Origin: Diphasiastrum complanatum | Taxonomy: Eukaryota > Streptophyta > Lycopodiopsida > Lycopodiales > Lycopodiaceae | DNA length: 60,000 nt | Direction: 5' to 3' | Assembly (NCBI GenBank): GCA_029204225.1 | Contig: CM055101.1 | Span: 3,542,684 to 3,602,683, forward strand | Shown: one piece after another, positions 1-11,512 of the stretch | Position numbering within the stretch: the stretch's first letter is position 1 | Layout of the letters: each line of letters opens with the position of its first letter | Program-made: the position numbers and the translations under genes | Notes under the pieces: generated by a model | Seen by the model: the letters and a program-made list of their open reading frames with translations, nothing else | Database searches by the model: none | What the model was told of the DNA's origin: nothing

Positions 1-3000
1 TTCTATAGAGAGTAATGTCCTTGAAGGATCTTTCATTACTTCTTGTAGTTAGCTTTACATTTGATTCCATAGGAGTAGAAACAACTTTACAATCTTCCAT
101 ATGAAACCTTTTTAGAATAGAGTTAACATACTTTTCTTGACATATGAATGTAGATTTAGAAGTTCTAATAATCTCTATTCCTAAGATATAATGAAGTTTA
201 CCAAGATCTTGAATTTCAAACTCTCTTTTGAGTGCCATCTTGATTTCATCTATATCTAGATTGTTACCACCACTTAAGATAATGTCATCAACATAGATCA
301 AAAGTAAAGTGATATCATTTTCATTCAATCTAAAGTAGAGAGAATGATCATACTCACTCATAACAAAGTTTTGAGAAAGTAAGAAGGAATTGAGCTTAGC
401 ATACCAACTCCTTGGTGCTTGCTTTAGCCCATACAAACTCTTTTGGAGATAGCACACATGATTAGGCTCATCATGTGAAACATAGCCCTCGGGTTGCTCC
501 ATGTAAATATCTTCTTCAAGATCACCATTCAAGAAGGCATTAGTAACATCCATTTGCCACATATCCCAATCATAAAGAGTTGCAAGAGAGATTAGGATTC
601 GAATAGTTACCATCTTTGCCACGGGTGCAAAGGTCTCATCATAGTCAATACCATATTCTTGAGCATATCCCTTTGCCACCAACCTTGCCTTGTACTTGTT
701 GATTGATCCATCTTGATTTGTCTTGATCTTGAAGATCCACTTACAACCAATTGCCTTCTTGTCCTTTGGAAGCTTTACCAACCTCCATGTGTTGCTTTTG
801 ATGAGTGCTTGATGCTCATGATCCATGGCTTGGATCCATTCCTTCTTTTGAATTGCTTCACCTACACAAGTTGGTTCATCAAAAGAGGTAAGAAAAGCAA
901 AGTTAGAGTTGTCCACCACTTGCTTTTCTTTTTCATCATAGGTTAGCCTTGATGGCTTAGCCCTTTGCCTTTGAGTCTTCCTTGAAGTTTGCTTTGGAGT
1001 GGCATCTCCATCTTCATCCAAGACATCTTGCACATCATGATGATTAGTAGGCACATCAACATCAACATCAACAACATTGGAAACATTCTCTTCATGAAAG
1101 ATGACATCCCTACTTATGACAACTTTCTTTGTAGAAGGAATGTACACTTTGTAAGCCTTGCTTACTTCACTATAGCCAACAAACACACCCTTATTTGATG
1201 AAGGATCTTCTTTAGTTCTATCATCAAGTGTGATATTGACAAAACATGTACATCCAAAGATCCTACAATGCTTGACACTCGGCCTTCTACCATAAAGAAC
1301 CTCATGAGGAGTTTTACCATCCAAGGAAGCACTTGTCCATCTATTACATAGATAGTTAGCACATGCTAAAGCTTCCCCCCAAAAAGACTTAGCAAGATTA
1401 GCATGTAGTCTCATTGCCTTGGCACATTCACAAAGGGTTCTATTCTTCCTCTCGGCCACTCCATTCTGTTGTGGAGTCCTAGGACTAGACATCTCCCTCT
1501 TAATCCCATGTGCTATACAAAAGTCTTTGAACCTATTTGAGGTGTATTCCCCTCCATTATCAGATCTTAAGCATTTGATCTTTGTATTGAATTGGTTTTC
1601 CATTTCATTCTTGAACTTGACAAATGCAGCAAACACTTCATCCTTACTTTTAAGAAGATAGATCCAAGTATACCTACTAAAGTCATCAATGAAAGTTGCA
1701 TACATCTTTGTCCCACCATTGCTAGTTGTACTAGAAGAATGAATATCAGAATGCACAAGTTGAAAAGCTTCTTTAGATCTAGAAGTAGATCTAGAATAAG
1801 CAAGTCTATGAGATTTGGACAAGGCACAATGTTCACAAACACTATTGTTTGCAACAAGACTTTTAGGGAGACCAAGAACAAGCTCTTTCTTTGCCATTAC
1901 CTCCAAAGATTTGAAGTTGGGATGGCCCAACCTCTTGTGCCAAACTTCTTGGTTTGTCAATTGCTCCCTAGCCATACATCCTTCATGATTAGAGATCACA
2001 CATGCATCAAGCTTGAAAAGTTTACCATGCCTCCTACCTTGAGCAATCAAGGATCCACATTTACTTATCAAACATGCATCTCCAATGAACTCCACATCAA
2101 GTCCTTTGTCAATCATTTGACTTACACTAAGCAAATTCTTAGTGATTGAAGGAATGTACAAAACATTTTCAAGATTTGCTTTCCTATTTGTTGAAAGGGA
2201 AATAGGAATAGTGCCTATGCCTTTGATGTCACATTGACCATCATTTGCAGTGTAGATGATGTTACCTTCTCCCTCATAAGACAATAAGGATGTAAAGTAT
2301 TCCTTATGTCTTGTCATGTGAGATGAGGCTCCACTATCAATCCACCAAGGATCATTATCATCTATGTTGGCTAACAATCTTGAAGTCATAACAAGTGATT
2401 CACATGTGTTATGTTCTTCCTCATCTATTGTAAGATTTCCTTGCCTCTCTCCTTGCTCTCTTTTCTTCTTATAACATTCATTTGCAAAATGACCTTTTAT
2501 CCCACAATAAAAGCACTTGAACTTTGACTTATTGTTCTTAGTAGAAGAGGAAGAGGAAGAGTGATCATCATGATCAAAGTTACCACCTTTGGACCATTTC
2601 CCTTTGCCTTTACCTTTGCCCTTGAATTTGCCTTTTGTGAAGAAAGCCTCTTCACCTCCACCTTGCAAGGATGCACCATCAAGCTTTGATTGCAACCTAT
2701 GTTCTTCAGCCAATAAGATTTCTTGCAAGTCAACCACACTTGGCAAGACTCTTTGAATGGCAAAACTTTGCACAAAGTTAGCATGTTCATTTAGCAAACC
2801 ATTCAACATAACTTGGACTATTTCACCATCTTTTATGTTCTCATCAATGCATGCTAAATCATCACTTAGGGACTTAACTCTCAAGATAAATGCATGAGCA
2901 CTTTCACCCTCTCTTTGCCTACTAGAAAATATTTGTCTCCTTAGGGTCAATACCCTAGATGTGGACTTTGATTCAAAGAGCTTCTTTAAGGCATTCCATG

Positions 3001-3262
3001 CCTCACTTGCACTTTGACACTTTCCAACTTCCTTGAGAAGTTCATTTGTAACATTCATTTTAATGATATGAAGAGCCCTTTTGGCCTTCTTATCAAACCT
3101 TTGTTGCTCTTGAAGTGTGAGAGGTCTCTCTTCAATTTCTGCAACTATGTCCATGAGTTCATTCAACTCAAGTAAGGACTCCATCCTCACTTTCCAAGTA
3201 GAGTAGTTTGATGAACTCAACCTTTCACTAGACTCTAGCATGATCCCACCATTGGAAGCCAT
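1..3262 (-). CDS. Ty1/copia Gag-Pol polyprotein, element E1, cut by the left window edge
   Basis: Polyprotein of a copia retrotransposon. Read on the minus strand from the ATG at 3262 (MASNGG), I see no stop down to base 2, about 1,087 codons, so the frame leaves the window open. Order: Gag; CCHC zinc knuckle CFYCGIKGHFANEC at residues 250-263; protease DSGASSHM near 309; integrase with an HHCC region near 435-480 and DDE-type acidic sites, including LRSDNGGEY near 566-574 and NGVAERKNR near 600; reverse transcriptase with YVDD near 991. RNase H and the 3' LTR lie beyond the edge. The unbroken frame and the intact protease, integrase and RT motifs suggest a young element that may be functional. 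The sibling Gag of E2 (36298-39372) starts at the equivalent ATG, which supports the start chosen here. Confidence 0.9.
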   Translation of the reverse strand, partial: MASNGGIMLESSERLSSSNYSTWKVRMESLLELNELMDIVAEIEERPLTLQEQQRFDKKAKRALHIIKMNVTNELLKEVGKCQSASEAWNALKKLFESKSTSRVLTLRRQIFSSRQREGESAHAFILRVKSLSDDLACIDENIKDGEIVQVMLNGLLNEHANFVQSFAIQRVLPSVVDLQEILLAEEHRLQSKLDGASLQGGGEEAFFTKGKFKGKGKGKGKWSKGGNFDHDDHSSSSSSTKNNKSKFKCFYCGIKGHFANECYKKKREQGERQGNLTIDEEEHNTCESLVMTSRLLANIDDNDPWWIDSGASSHMTRHKEYFTSLLSYEGEGNIIYTANDGQCDIKGIGTIPISLSTNRKANLENVLYIPSITKNLLSVSQMIDKGLDVEFIGDACLISKCGSLIAQGRRHGKLFKLDACVISNHEGCMAREQLTNQEVWHKRLGHPNFKSLEVMAKKELVLGLPKSLVANNSVCEHCALSKSHRLAYSRSTSRSKEAFQLVHSDIHSSSTTSNGGTKMYATFIDDFSRYTWIYLLKSKDEVFAAFVKFKNEMENQFNTKIKCLRSDNGGEYTSNRFKDFCIAHGIKREMSSPRTPQQNGVAERKNRTLCECAKAMRLHANLAKSFWGEALACANYLCNRWTSASLDGKTPHEVLYGRRPSVKHCRIFGCTCFVNITLDDRTKEDPSSNKGVFVGYSEVSKAYKVYIPSTKKVVISRDVIFHEENVSNVVDVDVDVPTNHHDVQDVLDEDGDATPKQTSRKTQRQRAKPSRLTYDEKEKQVVDNSNFAFLTSFDEPTCVGEAIQKKEWIQAMDHEHQALIKSNTWRLVKLPKDKKAIGCKWIFKIKTNQDGSINKYKARLVAKGYAQEYGIDYDETFAPVAKMVTIRILISLATLYDWDMWQMDVTNAFLNGDLEEDIYMEQPEGYVSHDEPNHVCYLQKSLYGLKQAPRSWYAKLNSFLLSQNFVMSEYDHSLYFRLNENDITLLLIYVDDIILSGGNNLDIDEIKMALKREFEIQDLGKLHYILGIEIIRTSKSTFICQEKYVNSILKRFHMEDCKVVSTPMESNVKLTTRSNERSFKDITLYR

Positions 3263-4422
3263 GATTCTAATGTTTCTTCAACTTTTAGGTTTTGTCCTAA
3301 AGCACTTAGCACTCACTTTTCTCTCAACAAATGATAGATAAAGAGATCTATGAAGATTTAGGACCCTAAAACACTTCTATCTTGAACCTAGATGGTTTCC
3401 AAGCATAGAAAGGAAGATTGAAACACATGCAACACTTTGCACACACTAAGAATGGATTACAAAATCAAACCAACCTGAACACACTCTTGCTTAAGCTCTC
3501 AAACTTTCCAGCAAGTGACCAAATCAAGTTATGGTGTGAAGAGTTACTTGCATTCTTAGAAAATACCCAAAACTAGGATGCCAAGATTACCTAGTAATGA
3601 ACAAACTTGATCAACATATGATCAACACACTAAGATATTGATTCAACCTGTAAAACCACATGTAAACCACACTTCTAAAAGTTTATAAACTCCAGCAAGT
3701 GATAAATACAAGATTTAGAGGTGAATGAATGAGCACACTTAGTGAATCACAAGACTAGCTTCACTATCTTGTCAAATCTTGGTGTTTAGATGTAGATCTA
3801 AGATCACTTCACATGAGAATGTTCCTCAACCTGTTAAGAACCTGAAAACACACTTGCATAATGGTTAACACCTTCCAGCAAATGCTCCAATCAAATTACA
3901 TAAGGAGAGTTACTTACATGCTCAACAAAGTACACCAAAATTTATGCCAAAATTGATGACAATCTTTACAATATGCTCTTCACAATGGAGCTTACAATAT
4001 GTTCACCCAAAAAAGGGGATCTTTCATCCAAATGGGAGCTTTGCTCAGCCTTTAGGAGAATTACAACTCACTCAAAAGAGCATTTGTCATCCACTTAAGG
4101 AGAAGTTTCATCCACTTAAGGAGAGTGTTCATCCAAGAATGGAGATTGTCAACAATAGGATTGAAAAGAACATTGTTAGTATTGAATATGCACAAGCCTC
4201 ACAATCACAAATGATTAGGTGTTATGATCTGATCCAAAATAGTTTCTTTTCAGCCTCTGATCTTCAATAGACCTGAAATATGCTTTTGATCCACAAGTTC
4301 AACTCACAAAACAAAGGTTAGTAAGATTTGATCAACAAAGCAATGCAAAATCATGCTAGAACTTGATCAAACATCCAAATATCACCAAAAATGGAATACT
4401 TACTGTAAATAGAAGCCAACCA
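3263..4422 (-). other. Long 5' leader of element E1
   Basis: About 1.16 kb of non-coding leader lies between the primer-binding site and the gag start. From about 3400 outward it is nearly identical, without indels, to the leader of E2 (offset 36,111 bases), whereas the 140 bases next to gag are diverged. It holds about two copies of a 21-bp tandem repeat near 4087-4135. A 108-codon plus-strand frame at 3944-4270 is antisense to the element, and I treat it as a by-product. The leader probably contains packaging and dimerisation signals; this is inferred from its position and conservation. Confidence 0.7.
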
Positions 4423-4434
4423 GCTCTGATACCA
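4423..4434 (-). promoter_or_regulatory. Primer-binding site of E1
   Basis: The minus strand reads TGGTATCAGAGC directly after the LTR end. This is the usual plant copia primer site complementary to initiator methionine tRNA. It abuts the LTR at 4435 with no gap. Confidence 0.85.
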
Positions 4435-5089
4435 TGTGAAAAATACAGATCCTAAGTGGATCTAAACTCCAAGATCATTGGCTTGAATGCTTGCACTCCA
4501 AACTACATAAGCTAGGAATTGGCAACACATTCTATGCTACCTAGAATGCAAAGAACTTGATCAAAAAGCATTTATCACAAATGGAAACTTCCATAAACAT
4601 CAAGTGCGGCCCAAAATAGCATTATACAGTCCATAATACATCAGCCTACCACTTTTGGAAAGCACCTAAGATCATACACAATAGCTTGAAGACAATACAC
4701 ACAACAATGCTCTCAATGGAGGAAGAAACAATGACAATGATCTATTGATCTCAATGAAGCATACAAAAGGTTTCTCCAACCTGTTCTCCACGACTTCCCT
4801 ACTATTTATGGATGAGGAAGATGACTCTCTCTCCTCTCTCTAGAAGGTACTTGACCCTAGATATTCCCTATATAGGAAAAATAGCTAAAAATGGCTTATA
4901 TGACCAAAATACATCAAAATGGTCTCATTTTGAAGGGTATGAAGTTTGACACTTCATCATACTGAAAAAATACAGTAAATAAAAACATTGTGGCCTGGTT
5001 CACACGTGTGAAACTCCAGAACCAAAACTATTTACAATTTTAGCCAATTTAGGCCTCAAACTAGCTAGGAAATGTTGACAATTTTCACA
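4435..5089 (-). repeat. 5' LTR of element E1
   Basis: A 655-bp block with TG...CA ends: TGTGAAAAATACAG on the plus-strand left and ATTTTCACA at the right. It is followed on the element side by the PBS. Its left 246 bases match the E2 LTR almost exactly, but the right part (U3) is clearly diverged and differs in length. The partner LTR is outside the window. The sequence beyond 5089 is a plus-strand copia pol, so E1 inserted into an older element. Confidence 0.85.
4999..5012. promoter_or_regulatory. Palindrome with G-box core in the E1 LTR
   Basis: TTCACACGTGTGAA is a perfect 14-bp palindrome with the CACGTG core bound by plant bZIP and bHLH factors. It sits 77 bases from the outer (U3) end of the LTR, the same distance as in both E2 LTRs. 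Confidence 0.5.
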
Positions 5090-6329
5090 ATCTACACAGC
5101 CAATGATGGTGAGTGTGCTATCAAAGCAATTGTCACAATTCCTATTTCTCTCTCTACAAATAGGAATGTTCATTTGGAGGATGTTTTGTTCATTCCATCT
5201 ATTACCAAGAATTTTGCTTAGTGTGAGTCAATTGTTAAGTAAAGGCCTCAAAGTGGAGTTTGATGGAGATGCTTCTATGATCAAAAGGAAGGATATCTTG
5301 ATTGCAAAAGGTAAAAGGCAAGGGAAGTTGTTCAAACTAGATGCTTGTGTCATTGCTAACCAAGTTGGATGTATTGCAAGAGAGCAAATACCTATTCAAG
5401 AGGTTTGGCATAAAATTATGGGCACCTCAACTTCAAGTCATTGGAGGTAATGGCTAGAACGAAGGTTGTGATTGGTCTTCCAAGTTCCTTAAGTAGCACC
5501 AATCATGTTTGTGAGTCTTGTGCTTTTTCAAAGTCACATAGACTACCTTATACTAGATCTACATCTAGATCTACAAAGCCTTTTCAAGCTGTACATTCGA
5601 TGTTCATGAATCACTAAAATTAGCAATAGTGGAGCTAAGATGTATGTAGCTTTCATTGATAATTTCAGTAGATTTTGTTGGATCTATTTACTAAAGAGCA
5701 TAGATGAAGTGTATATGTGTTTGCCAAGTTCAAGAATGCAAGGGAGAACCAATTTTCTACAAGAATCAAATGCATGAGGAGTGACAATGGTGGAGAGTAC
5801 ATATCTACCAAGTTCAAGGCCTTTTGTGATGAGCATGGGGCCAAGAGGGAGTATACAACACCAAGGACCCAACAACAAAATGGAGTGGCAGAGGGGAAGA
5901 ATAGGACTTTATGTGAAAGTGCCAAAGTCATGAGGTTAAGTGCTAACCTTGATAAGCCATTTTGGGATCAAGCATTGTTGTGTGCTAATTTCTTGTGCAA
6001 TAGGTGGCCGAGTGCTATTTTGGATGGAAGGACACCTTTTGAGATGCTATTCAAGAGGAGGCTGAGTGTCAACTTTCTTAGAACTTTTGGATGCACATGC
6101 TATGTCAACATAACTCTTGATGATAGGACCAAGGAGGATCCGTCTTCAAGGAAAAGTATATTTGTTGGATATAGTGAGGTGAGTAAAGCCGACCAGGTTT
6201 ACATTCCTACTACTAACAAAGTGATTGTTGGTAGAGACATCATTTTTTATGAGGGGGACATTCCAAAAGTATGTTCAAGTATATTGATGATGATGTAAAT
6301 GGATCTAACATTCTTGATGATGATGTAAA
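5090..6329 (+). pseudogene. Decayed copia pol: protease tail and integrase
   Basis: Plus-strand relative of the E1 pol. Reading starts in the protease-integrase linker (ANDGE...), then a stop after ITKNFA at 5217-5219, further stops and frameshifts in the HHCC part, then an open integrase core at 5717-6298. That core has the DNGGEY site and an altered glutamate site, GVAEGKNR instead of GVAERKNR. The upstream half should lie left of E1, beyond the window, because E1 inserted here. The downstream part is cut at about 6330 by the next LTR. It is non-functional. Confidence 0.8.
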
Positions 6330-7232
6330 TGTTAGATTTCTTATGCTCAGCCTTAAACAAATCGCTCAAGTAATGAGCATCCTGAAAACCGAAGGCCGAC
6401 TACATCTTTTTGGACCTTCACATTTTTCCTTTGAGATTTTTTTGCCTTAACCATTTTTAGGCACCTTCGCCCTTTTCCGCACCTTCGCGAAAAAAATGAC
6501 ACAGTGGCCAGAATTTCTTAGAAACCATTTTTTATGCACCTTTGCCTTTTTCGCATTTTTTTGCCCCTTCGTGAAAAAGGAGACACAAGCCAGAATGACT
6601 TAAAATCAATTTTAAGGCACCTTCGCCTCTTTTTTTCCTTTTTGCTGCCTTCGGCTTTTTGCCTTTTTCCCTGCCTTCGCTCTAAGGACACGTTCAAGAT
6701 TTACATGCCTTCAGTCTAAGGGCACCTTTGGGTTTTTCGGCTTTTTCGTGTTTTGCTACATTGGCTGACCGATGTCGCCAATTTGTCAGCAACCCTCAAA
6801 ATAGCTGGACAACCAAATATTCCAAAGGCGGTTGGTAGTAACCAACTTTGTACATATGCAAAGGCTGGCGTAAATAACATTAAAGACTTGTAAGATATTT
6901 TTTCTTCGACACTTGTAAATCTATATATATTAGCTGATTCAAGCTATGTGTGTGTTAATTGAGTTAATTGGATTACTCTTTTCAATCAGAGTTTTTTTTT
7001 TGTAGCCAACGTTATCATGCTCAGCAAGCTGAAGTTATTACTTCAAGCTATTGTACTCACTGTTGATTTTTATCATAGTACAATTTGTCTCACTACTGCA
7101 TCGTTCATTTGCGCATTTGTATGAGTTCTTCTACTTGAATAATTCTGCTGCTAACTATTGTGTTTCCATTCCTACACACCGCTCCATCCTCGAGCTTTCG
7201 TTGCCGCTCACACGTCCCACCATTTTACGACA
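6330..7232 (+). repeat. 5' LTR of a plus-strand copia element
   Basis: A block of about 903 bp starts TGTTAGATTT and ends ACGACA immediately before a PBS. Its U3 (6440-6760) is crowded with CCTTCGCC-type and GCGAAAAAGGAGACAC-type motifs, and an AT-rich tract near 6920 may hold the promoter. The right border is fixed by the PBS. The left border is inferred from the end of homology to copia integrase and the TG dinucleotide. Confidence 0.65.
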
Positions 7233-7244
7233 TGGTATCAGAGC
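7233..7244 (+). promoter_or_regulatory. Primer-binding site of the 6330-10366 copia
   Basis: TGGTATCAGAGC follows the LTR end at 7232 directly. It is the same primer site as in the other copia elements here. Confidence 0.8.
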
Positions 7245-7375
7245 AGGCATTTCAGTAATCTGCATTTCTACTGCGGATTATTAGTCTTGTTTCTATCAAG
7301 AAGTCTTTCTAGCAAATGCACAGCCAACAATATTTTGATGGTCGTTGTTTCTACCAACGATCTCGTTCAGCCAGA

Positions 7376-10366
7376 ATGGATCCATCATCTAGTTCATCTC
7401 TCATTGACAAACTTGATGGAGATAACTACCATCTCTGGAAATTCAAGATGAAGGTTATACTTCTAGCCAAAGAACTGTGGGACATTGTCGGGAGCTCAAA
7501 CCAGAAGGTGATGTAGTCGTCATCACCAAGTAGAGACTGAGAGATGGCAAAGCATTTGCCATGATCACCCTCAATATCAAGGACACTCAGATCAGCCACA
7601 TATGTGCTGCTCAGACAGCTAAGGATGCATGGGACATCCTAGCAACTGTCTACGACATTATAAACGTTACATCCAAGCTTCATTTGAGGAAGAAATTCTT
7701 CACTCTCAGAATGTCTGATGCAGATAGTGTCTCAAGTCACCTCAACACCTTCAAGAATCTTATGAAACAGATGACTGCAACCGGCTCAGTCATAGAAGAT
7801 TTCGATGCACTCATGACTCTATTATCGAGTCTACCTGAAGCTTACAAAAATTGGGTAATGGCAATGTCTACCCAGGAGCACCTCACTCTATCAAGAGTAA
7901 TTTTGCTGCTCCTACAAGAGGGGATCAGAAGATCAGCATTCTCCTCAGGCTCAAGATCAAATCATCAAGTTCTGTATTCAAAAAATCAGAAGTTTAGTTC
8001 CAAGAGATCTACAAAGTCAGGCTCTACTGACAAGAAGAGCAACATACAGTCTGGACCAAATTATGGTTCAGGATTGAATTCAAGCTCTTCATCATTCCAA
8101 CCTGCGTAGAAATTTTTCTGTAGATACTATAAGAAGACTTGCCACGAAATCAAGGATTGTCGAACTTTGAAGTACAACAATGAAAAGAAGAAGCAGATCC
8201 AACAACAAGCACATAGTGCTACAGCCAATCACTCAAATCAGCAACAATAAGAAGAAGAAGATGAAACAGCTTTCATGACCAAAGTTGGAGAACAACAGGA
8301 TATCGATTCCTGGTATCTAGACTTTGGAGCAACTCAACACATGACTCACCATCGCGACTGTTTTAAAGACTACAAGTCATTCACCCACTCTCGAGTTGTG
8401 CAACTTGGAAAAAACTCATCGCATTCAATCAGAGGTGAAGGAACAGTCAGAGTTAATTTAAACAAAAGAGGTGAGATCAAGTTGCTATCCAACGTTTTCC
8501 ACATTCCAAATCTGACCAAAAATTTTGCTCTCATTTAGTAGAATCATCGATTCAGGTCGGAGGGTCAAATTTGATATAGAAAGGCTACACAATTATTGAC
8601 AAATCTCGGAAGGTTCTAGCCTATAAAAGAAGAAGCGGCTATCTGTACAAACTCAGCCATTGCTTTTCTTCTAACAGTCAAGCTCCTCACATAGCCACTT
8701 CTGAATCAACTGATATGTTGTGGCATTTCAAACTTGGCCATCTTGACTACAACAATATTCAGCAAATGTCAGCTTAGAGTCTAGTACAAGATCTGTCGTC
8801 ATTTAGCAAGCCAACTTCTCCATGCGAAAGCTATATTATCAGCATGCAAGGAGTCCCTTCAGCTAAGACTCAGTTCATACATCCAAGGGCTTGCTTGACC
8901 TTGTACATAGCGACATTTGTGGCCCGATGCAGACTGCTTCCATGGGGGGAGCTCTCTATTTCCTAAACTTCATTGATGACTTCTCTCGAAGGACTGCAAC
9001 CTACTATCTGAAGAACAAATCTGAAGCATTCAAGTTCTTCAAGCAGTTCAAGGCGATTGCAAAGAACCAGACCTAGAGGAAGATTAAGGCTCTACGCACA
9101 GATGGAGGGGAAGAGTACATCTCCACAAAATTCAAGAAGTTCTACAAGGCCAACGAGATACTTCAACAATATACAACCAGCTACTCACCTTAGTCCAATG
9201 GTGTAGCTAAGCGGAAGAACCGGACACTCATCGAAAGTGCCAAAAGCATGTTGGCCCATGCCTCTCTTCCAAAGAAATTCTGGGCAAAAGTTGTTACTAT
9301 AGCCGCCTATTTGCATAATCAATCCATGGATGGCAAGACACCTCATGTAGTGTGGACAGGATCAAAACCATCACTCAAACATATTCAAGTGTTTGGATGC
9401 ATCGCTTTCGCTCAGATCCCTGAGGATCTAAGAAGAAAGCTAGATGATAAGAGTAGGAAAATGATTTTCATCGGCTATTCCCCAAATCACAAGGCATACA
9501 AGCTCTACAATTTGGATACTGAGAAGGCATTCATCAGTAGAGATGTCATTTTCATGGAAGACCAGTTCATCAACCACAAAGGAAAAGCTATTGATAATTA
9601 TGACTCATGGATTGAGCAACCGATCAATTCCAATCTAGAGAGTCAACAGCAGAATTTCGACGTTGACTCAGATGATGAGTTACAACCTCATCGAGTCAAC
9701 CCACATCAGAGGACCGAAGTTCAACCCAAAAGGTCGAATAGGTCCAGACAGCCTCCATCCAGATTTATGGATGATATGGCATGCTACTTCGTGCAGGAAC
9801 CAAACACAGTTGCTGAGGCGATGTCTACTCTTGATGTTGACTAGTGGAAAGCAGCAATGGATATCGAATTCGATTCTCTTATGGAGAATCAAACATGGAC
9901 ACTGAATGAGCTACCAAAGGACCAGAAACCAATTCCATGCAAATGGATATTCAAGGCAAAGTATGACGCCGAAGGAGGGCTAAATCGTTACAAGGCCAAG
10001 CTAGTCACCAAAGGCTTTTCTCAGATTCTAGACCTAGATTATTCAAAAACCTTCAGCCCAGTCGTCAAACATGCGTCGATCTGTCTACTCCTCTCCTTTA
10101 CAGCCGCGATAGACCTTGAAGTCCACCAAACGGTTTTCCAGACCGCTTTCCTCAATGGAACCATCGAAGATAAAATTTACATCATCCAGCTAGAGGAATA
10201 CGAACTCGACGACAAGCAACAGCATCTTGTTGACAAAATCCACAAGGCACTCTACGAGCGTCTCAGAATCCAAATTCAACGAGATCAACCCAACGGATTG
10301 ATCTTTATCAGTCAGCAACGATATCTCAACAACGTGTTAGAAAAGACAATTTTAGAGACAGTTTAA
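7376..10366 (+). pseudogene. Decayed Ty1/copia gag-pol
   Basis: Gag starts MDPSSSSSLIDKLDG at 7376 and continues after a frameshift near 7505 to 8109. The protease reads WYLDFGATQHM, so Ser/Thr of the D-S/T-G active site is Phe. Integrase occupies about 8690-9840, with HSDICGPM and TDGGEEY visible, but GVAKRKNR puts Lys where the catalytic Glu belongs. RT starts after a TAG at 9842-9844 and keeps CKWIFKAKYD. An internal deletion near 10255 joins the RT fingers to a QRYLNNVL motif, removing the YVDD centre. RNase H and the 3' LTR are absent. The element is a dead copy, truncated at about 10350-10366 by unrelated inverted-repeat sequence. Confidence 0.85.
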
Positions 10367-10790
10367 AATTGATAGTAGCAATTAACATCTTTCAATGATG
10401 ATTTAACATCTCTTGGTGTCTTTACGAATGTCACCAAGCAGCGCTTTTTTAACAGTTACACTAAAAACGTCGCTACATGATGCCAATAAAAAAACTTTAT
10501 TGATCATCACCATGCGACGGTTAATCATTGTATAAAATCAACAATTGTGCAACATGAAAGTCAAAATCAAATTAACATCGCCTAGCAACATTCATAAATG
10601 TCACAAAAACTCTTGGGTCTATTTTGACAAAACATACAGTGTTGCTAGGCGTCGTCACCCAATGACGTTTAGTATCATAAATCCAAAATATGGTAGTGAC
10701 GTTTTTACAACATTAACATAAACGTCGCTATCATTTTTAGGGTTTCTATAACAAGTGTCACCAAATGATGTTTATTTTAGATTAAGAAAA
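10367..10790. repeat. Nested inverted-repeat region, possibly the end of a DNA transposon
   Basis: Several inverted repeats are visible. ACTAAAAACGTCGCTAC (10460-10476) pairs with GTAGTGACGTTTTTAC (10693-10708), and CGCCTAGCAAC (10579-10589) pairs exactly with GTTGCTAGGCG (10641-10651). AACGTCGCTA recurs near 10720. Repeated ACGTCGCT units of this kind are common in the subterminal regions of plant CACTA and related DNA transposons, but no terminal CACTA was found. A fold-back or MITE origin is equally possible. Confidence 0.4.
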
Positions 10791-10993
10791 AATTTTGGGG
10801 TTGGGATTGCTCATTTGCACCCACGAGGCCTGATTTTTTTCCTTTCAATTTGGAGAATACATAGTGTCCTCTCATTTTGGAGAGTGGATTGTTCTGTTTT
10901 TGTTTTCAATGTGAGCATTGATCAAAATTGCTCCCTAGCTATTTGTGCTATGTCTAATGATTGTGAATCTAGTTCATGTACTATACATCTATT

Positions 10994-11504
10994 CTATTTA
11001 TGAAAAAAATATCTACATTGTGCATCTTCAACTTTCATTAGAGAAGAAAGCATCGCCTCTGCAAATGCCTTCTTTCTCATCATCATCTCTTGAGATTGTT
11101 GTATGCACCAATATTTGAGAAGATTGTTAATATTTAATTTTTTCAATTCACGAGATTGTTTCATGACCAAATATCCATTATTGTCACTCATATTCAAAAG
11201 TCCATCATCATAAATCTCATATGGGTCTATGGTGGACACGCCAGTAAGCATTTAGGAGGAAATCATCATTTTATCATCAAGCATCGACTGCTAATAAACA
11301 TATTGGAGAGCAAAAGGATCTAAACCTCTCATGAGATGCAATGCCTCCTCTTGGTCACTTCTAGAGGTGACACCTCCATGGCCACTGCTAGAGCTATGAC
11401 CGTCGCTGGACCTAGAGGTGGGCGCACCCTCATAAGTCCACCCTCCGGAAGACCTAAATAGCCAGTCACACAGATCATGCCATCCACCACTTCCACTAGC
11501 CATC
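10994..11504 (-). pseudogene. Unrecognised broken ORF next to inverted repeats
   Basis: One minus-strand frame runs from the ATG at 11504 (MASGSGGWHDLCDW) to 10994 with two in-frame stops at about 11291 and 11253. The N-terminal third is rich in Ser and Gly; the rest is acidic to charged and ends LMKVEDAQCRYFFHK. I do not recognise it. Its position between the inverted-repeat region and a truncation at about 11512 suggests the start of a DNA-transposon gene, but this is inference. Confidence 0.35.
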
Positions 11505-11512
11505 AAGACTAG

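Noticed and set aside
1592-2149. 185-codon plus-strand ORF
   Set aside because: Antisense to the E1 protease-integrase reading frame.
3944-4270. 108-codon plus-strand ORF, repeated unchanged at 40055-40381
   Set aside because: It is antisense to the leaders of E1 and E2. Its conservation is explained by the near-identity of the whole leader, and it has no family motif.
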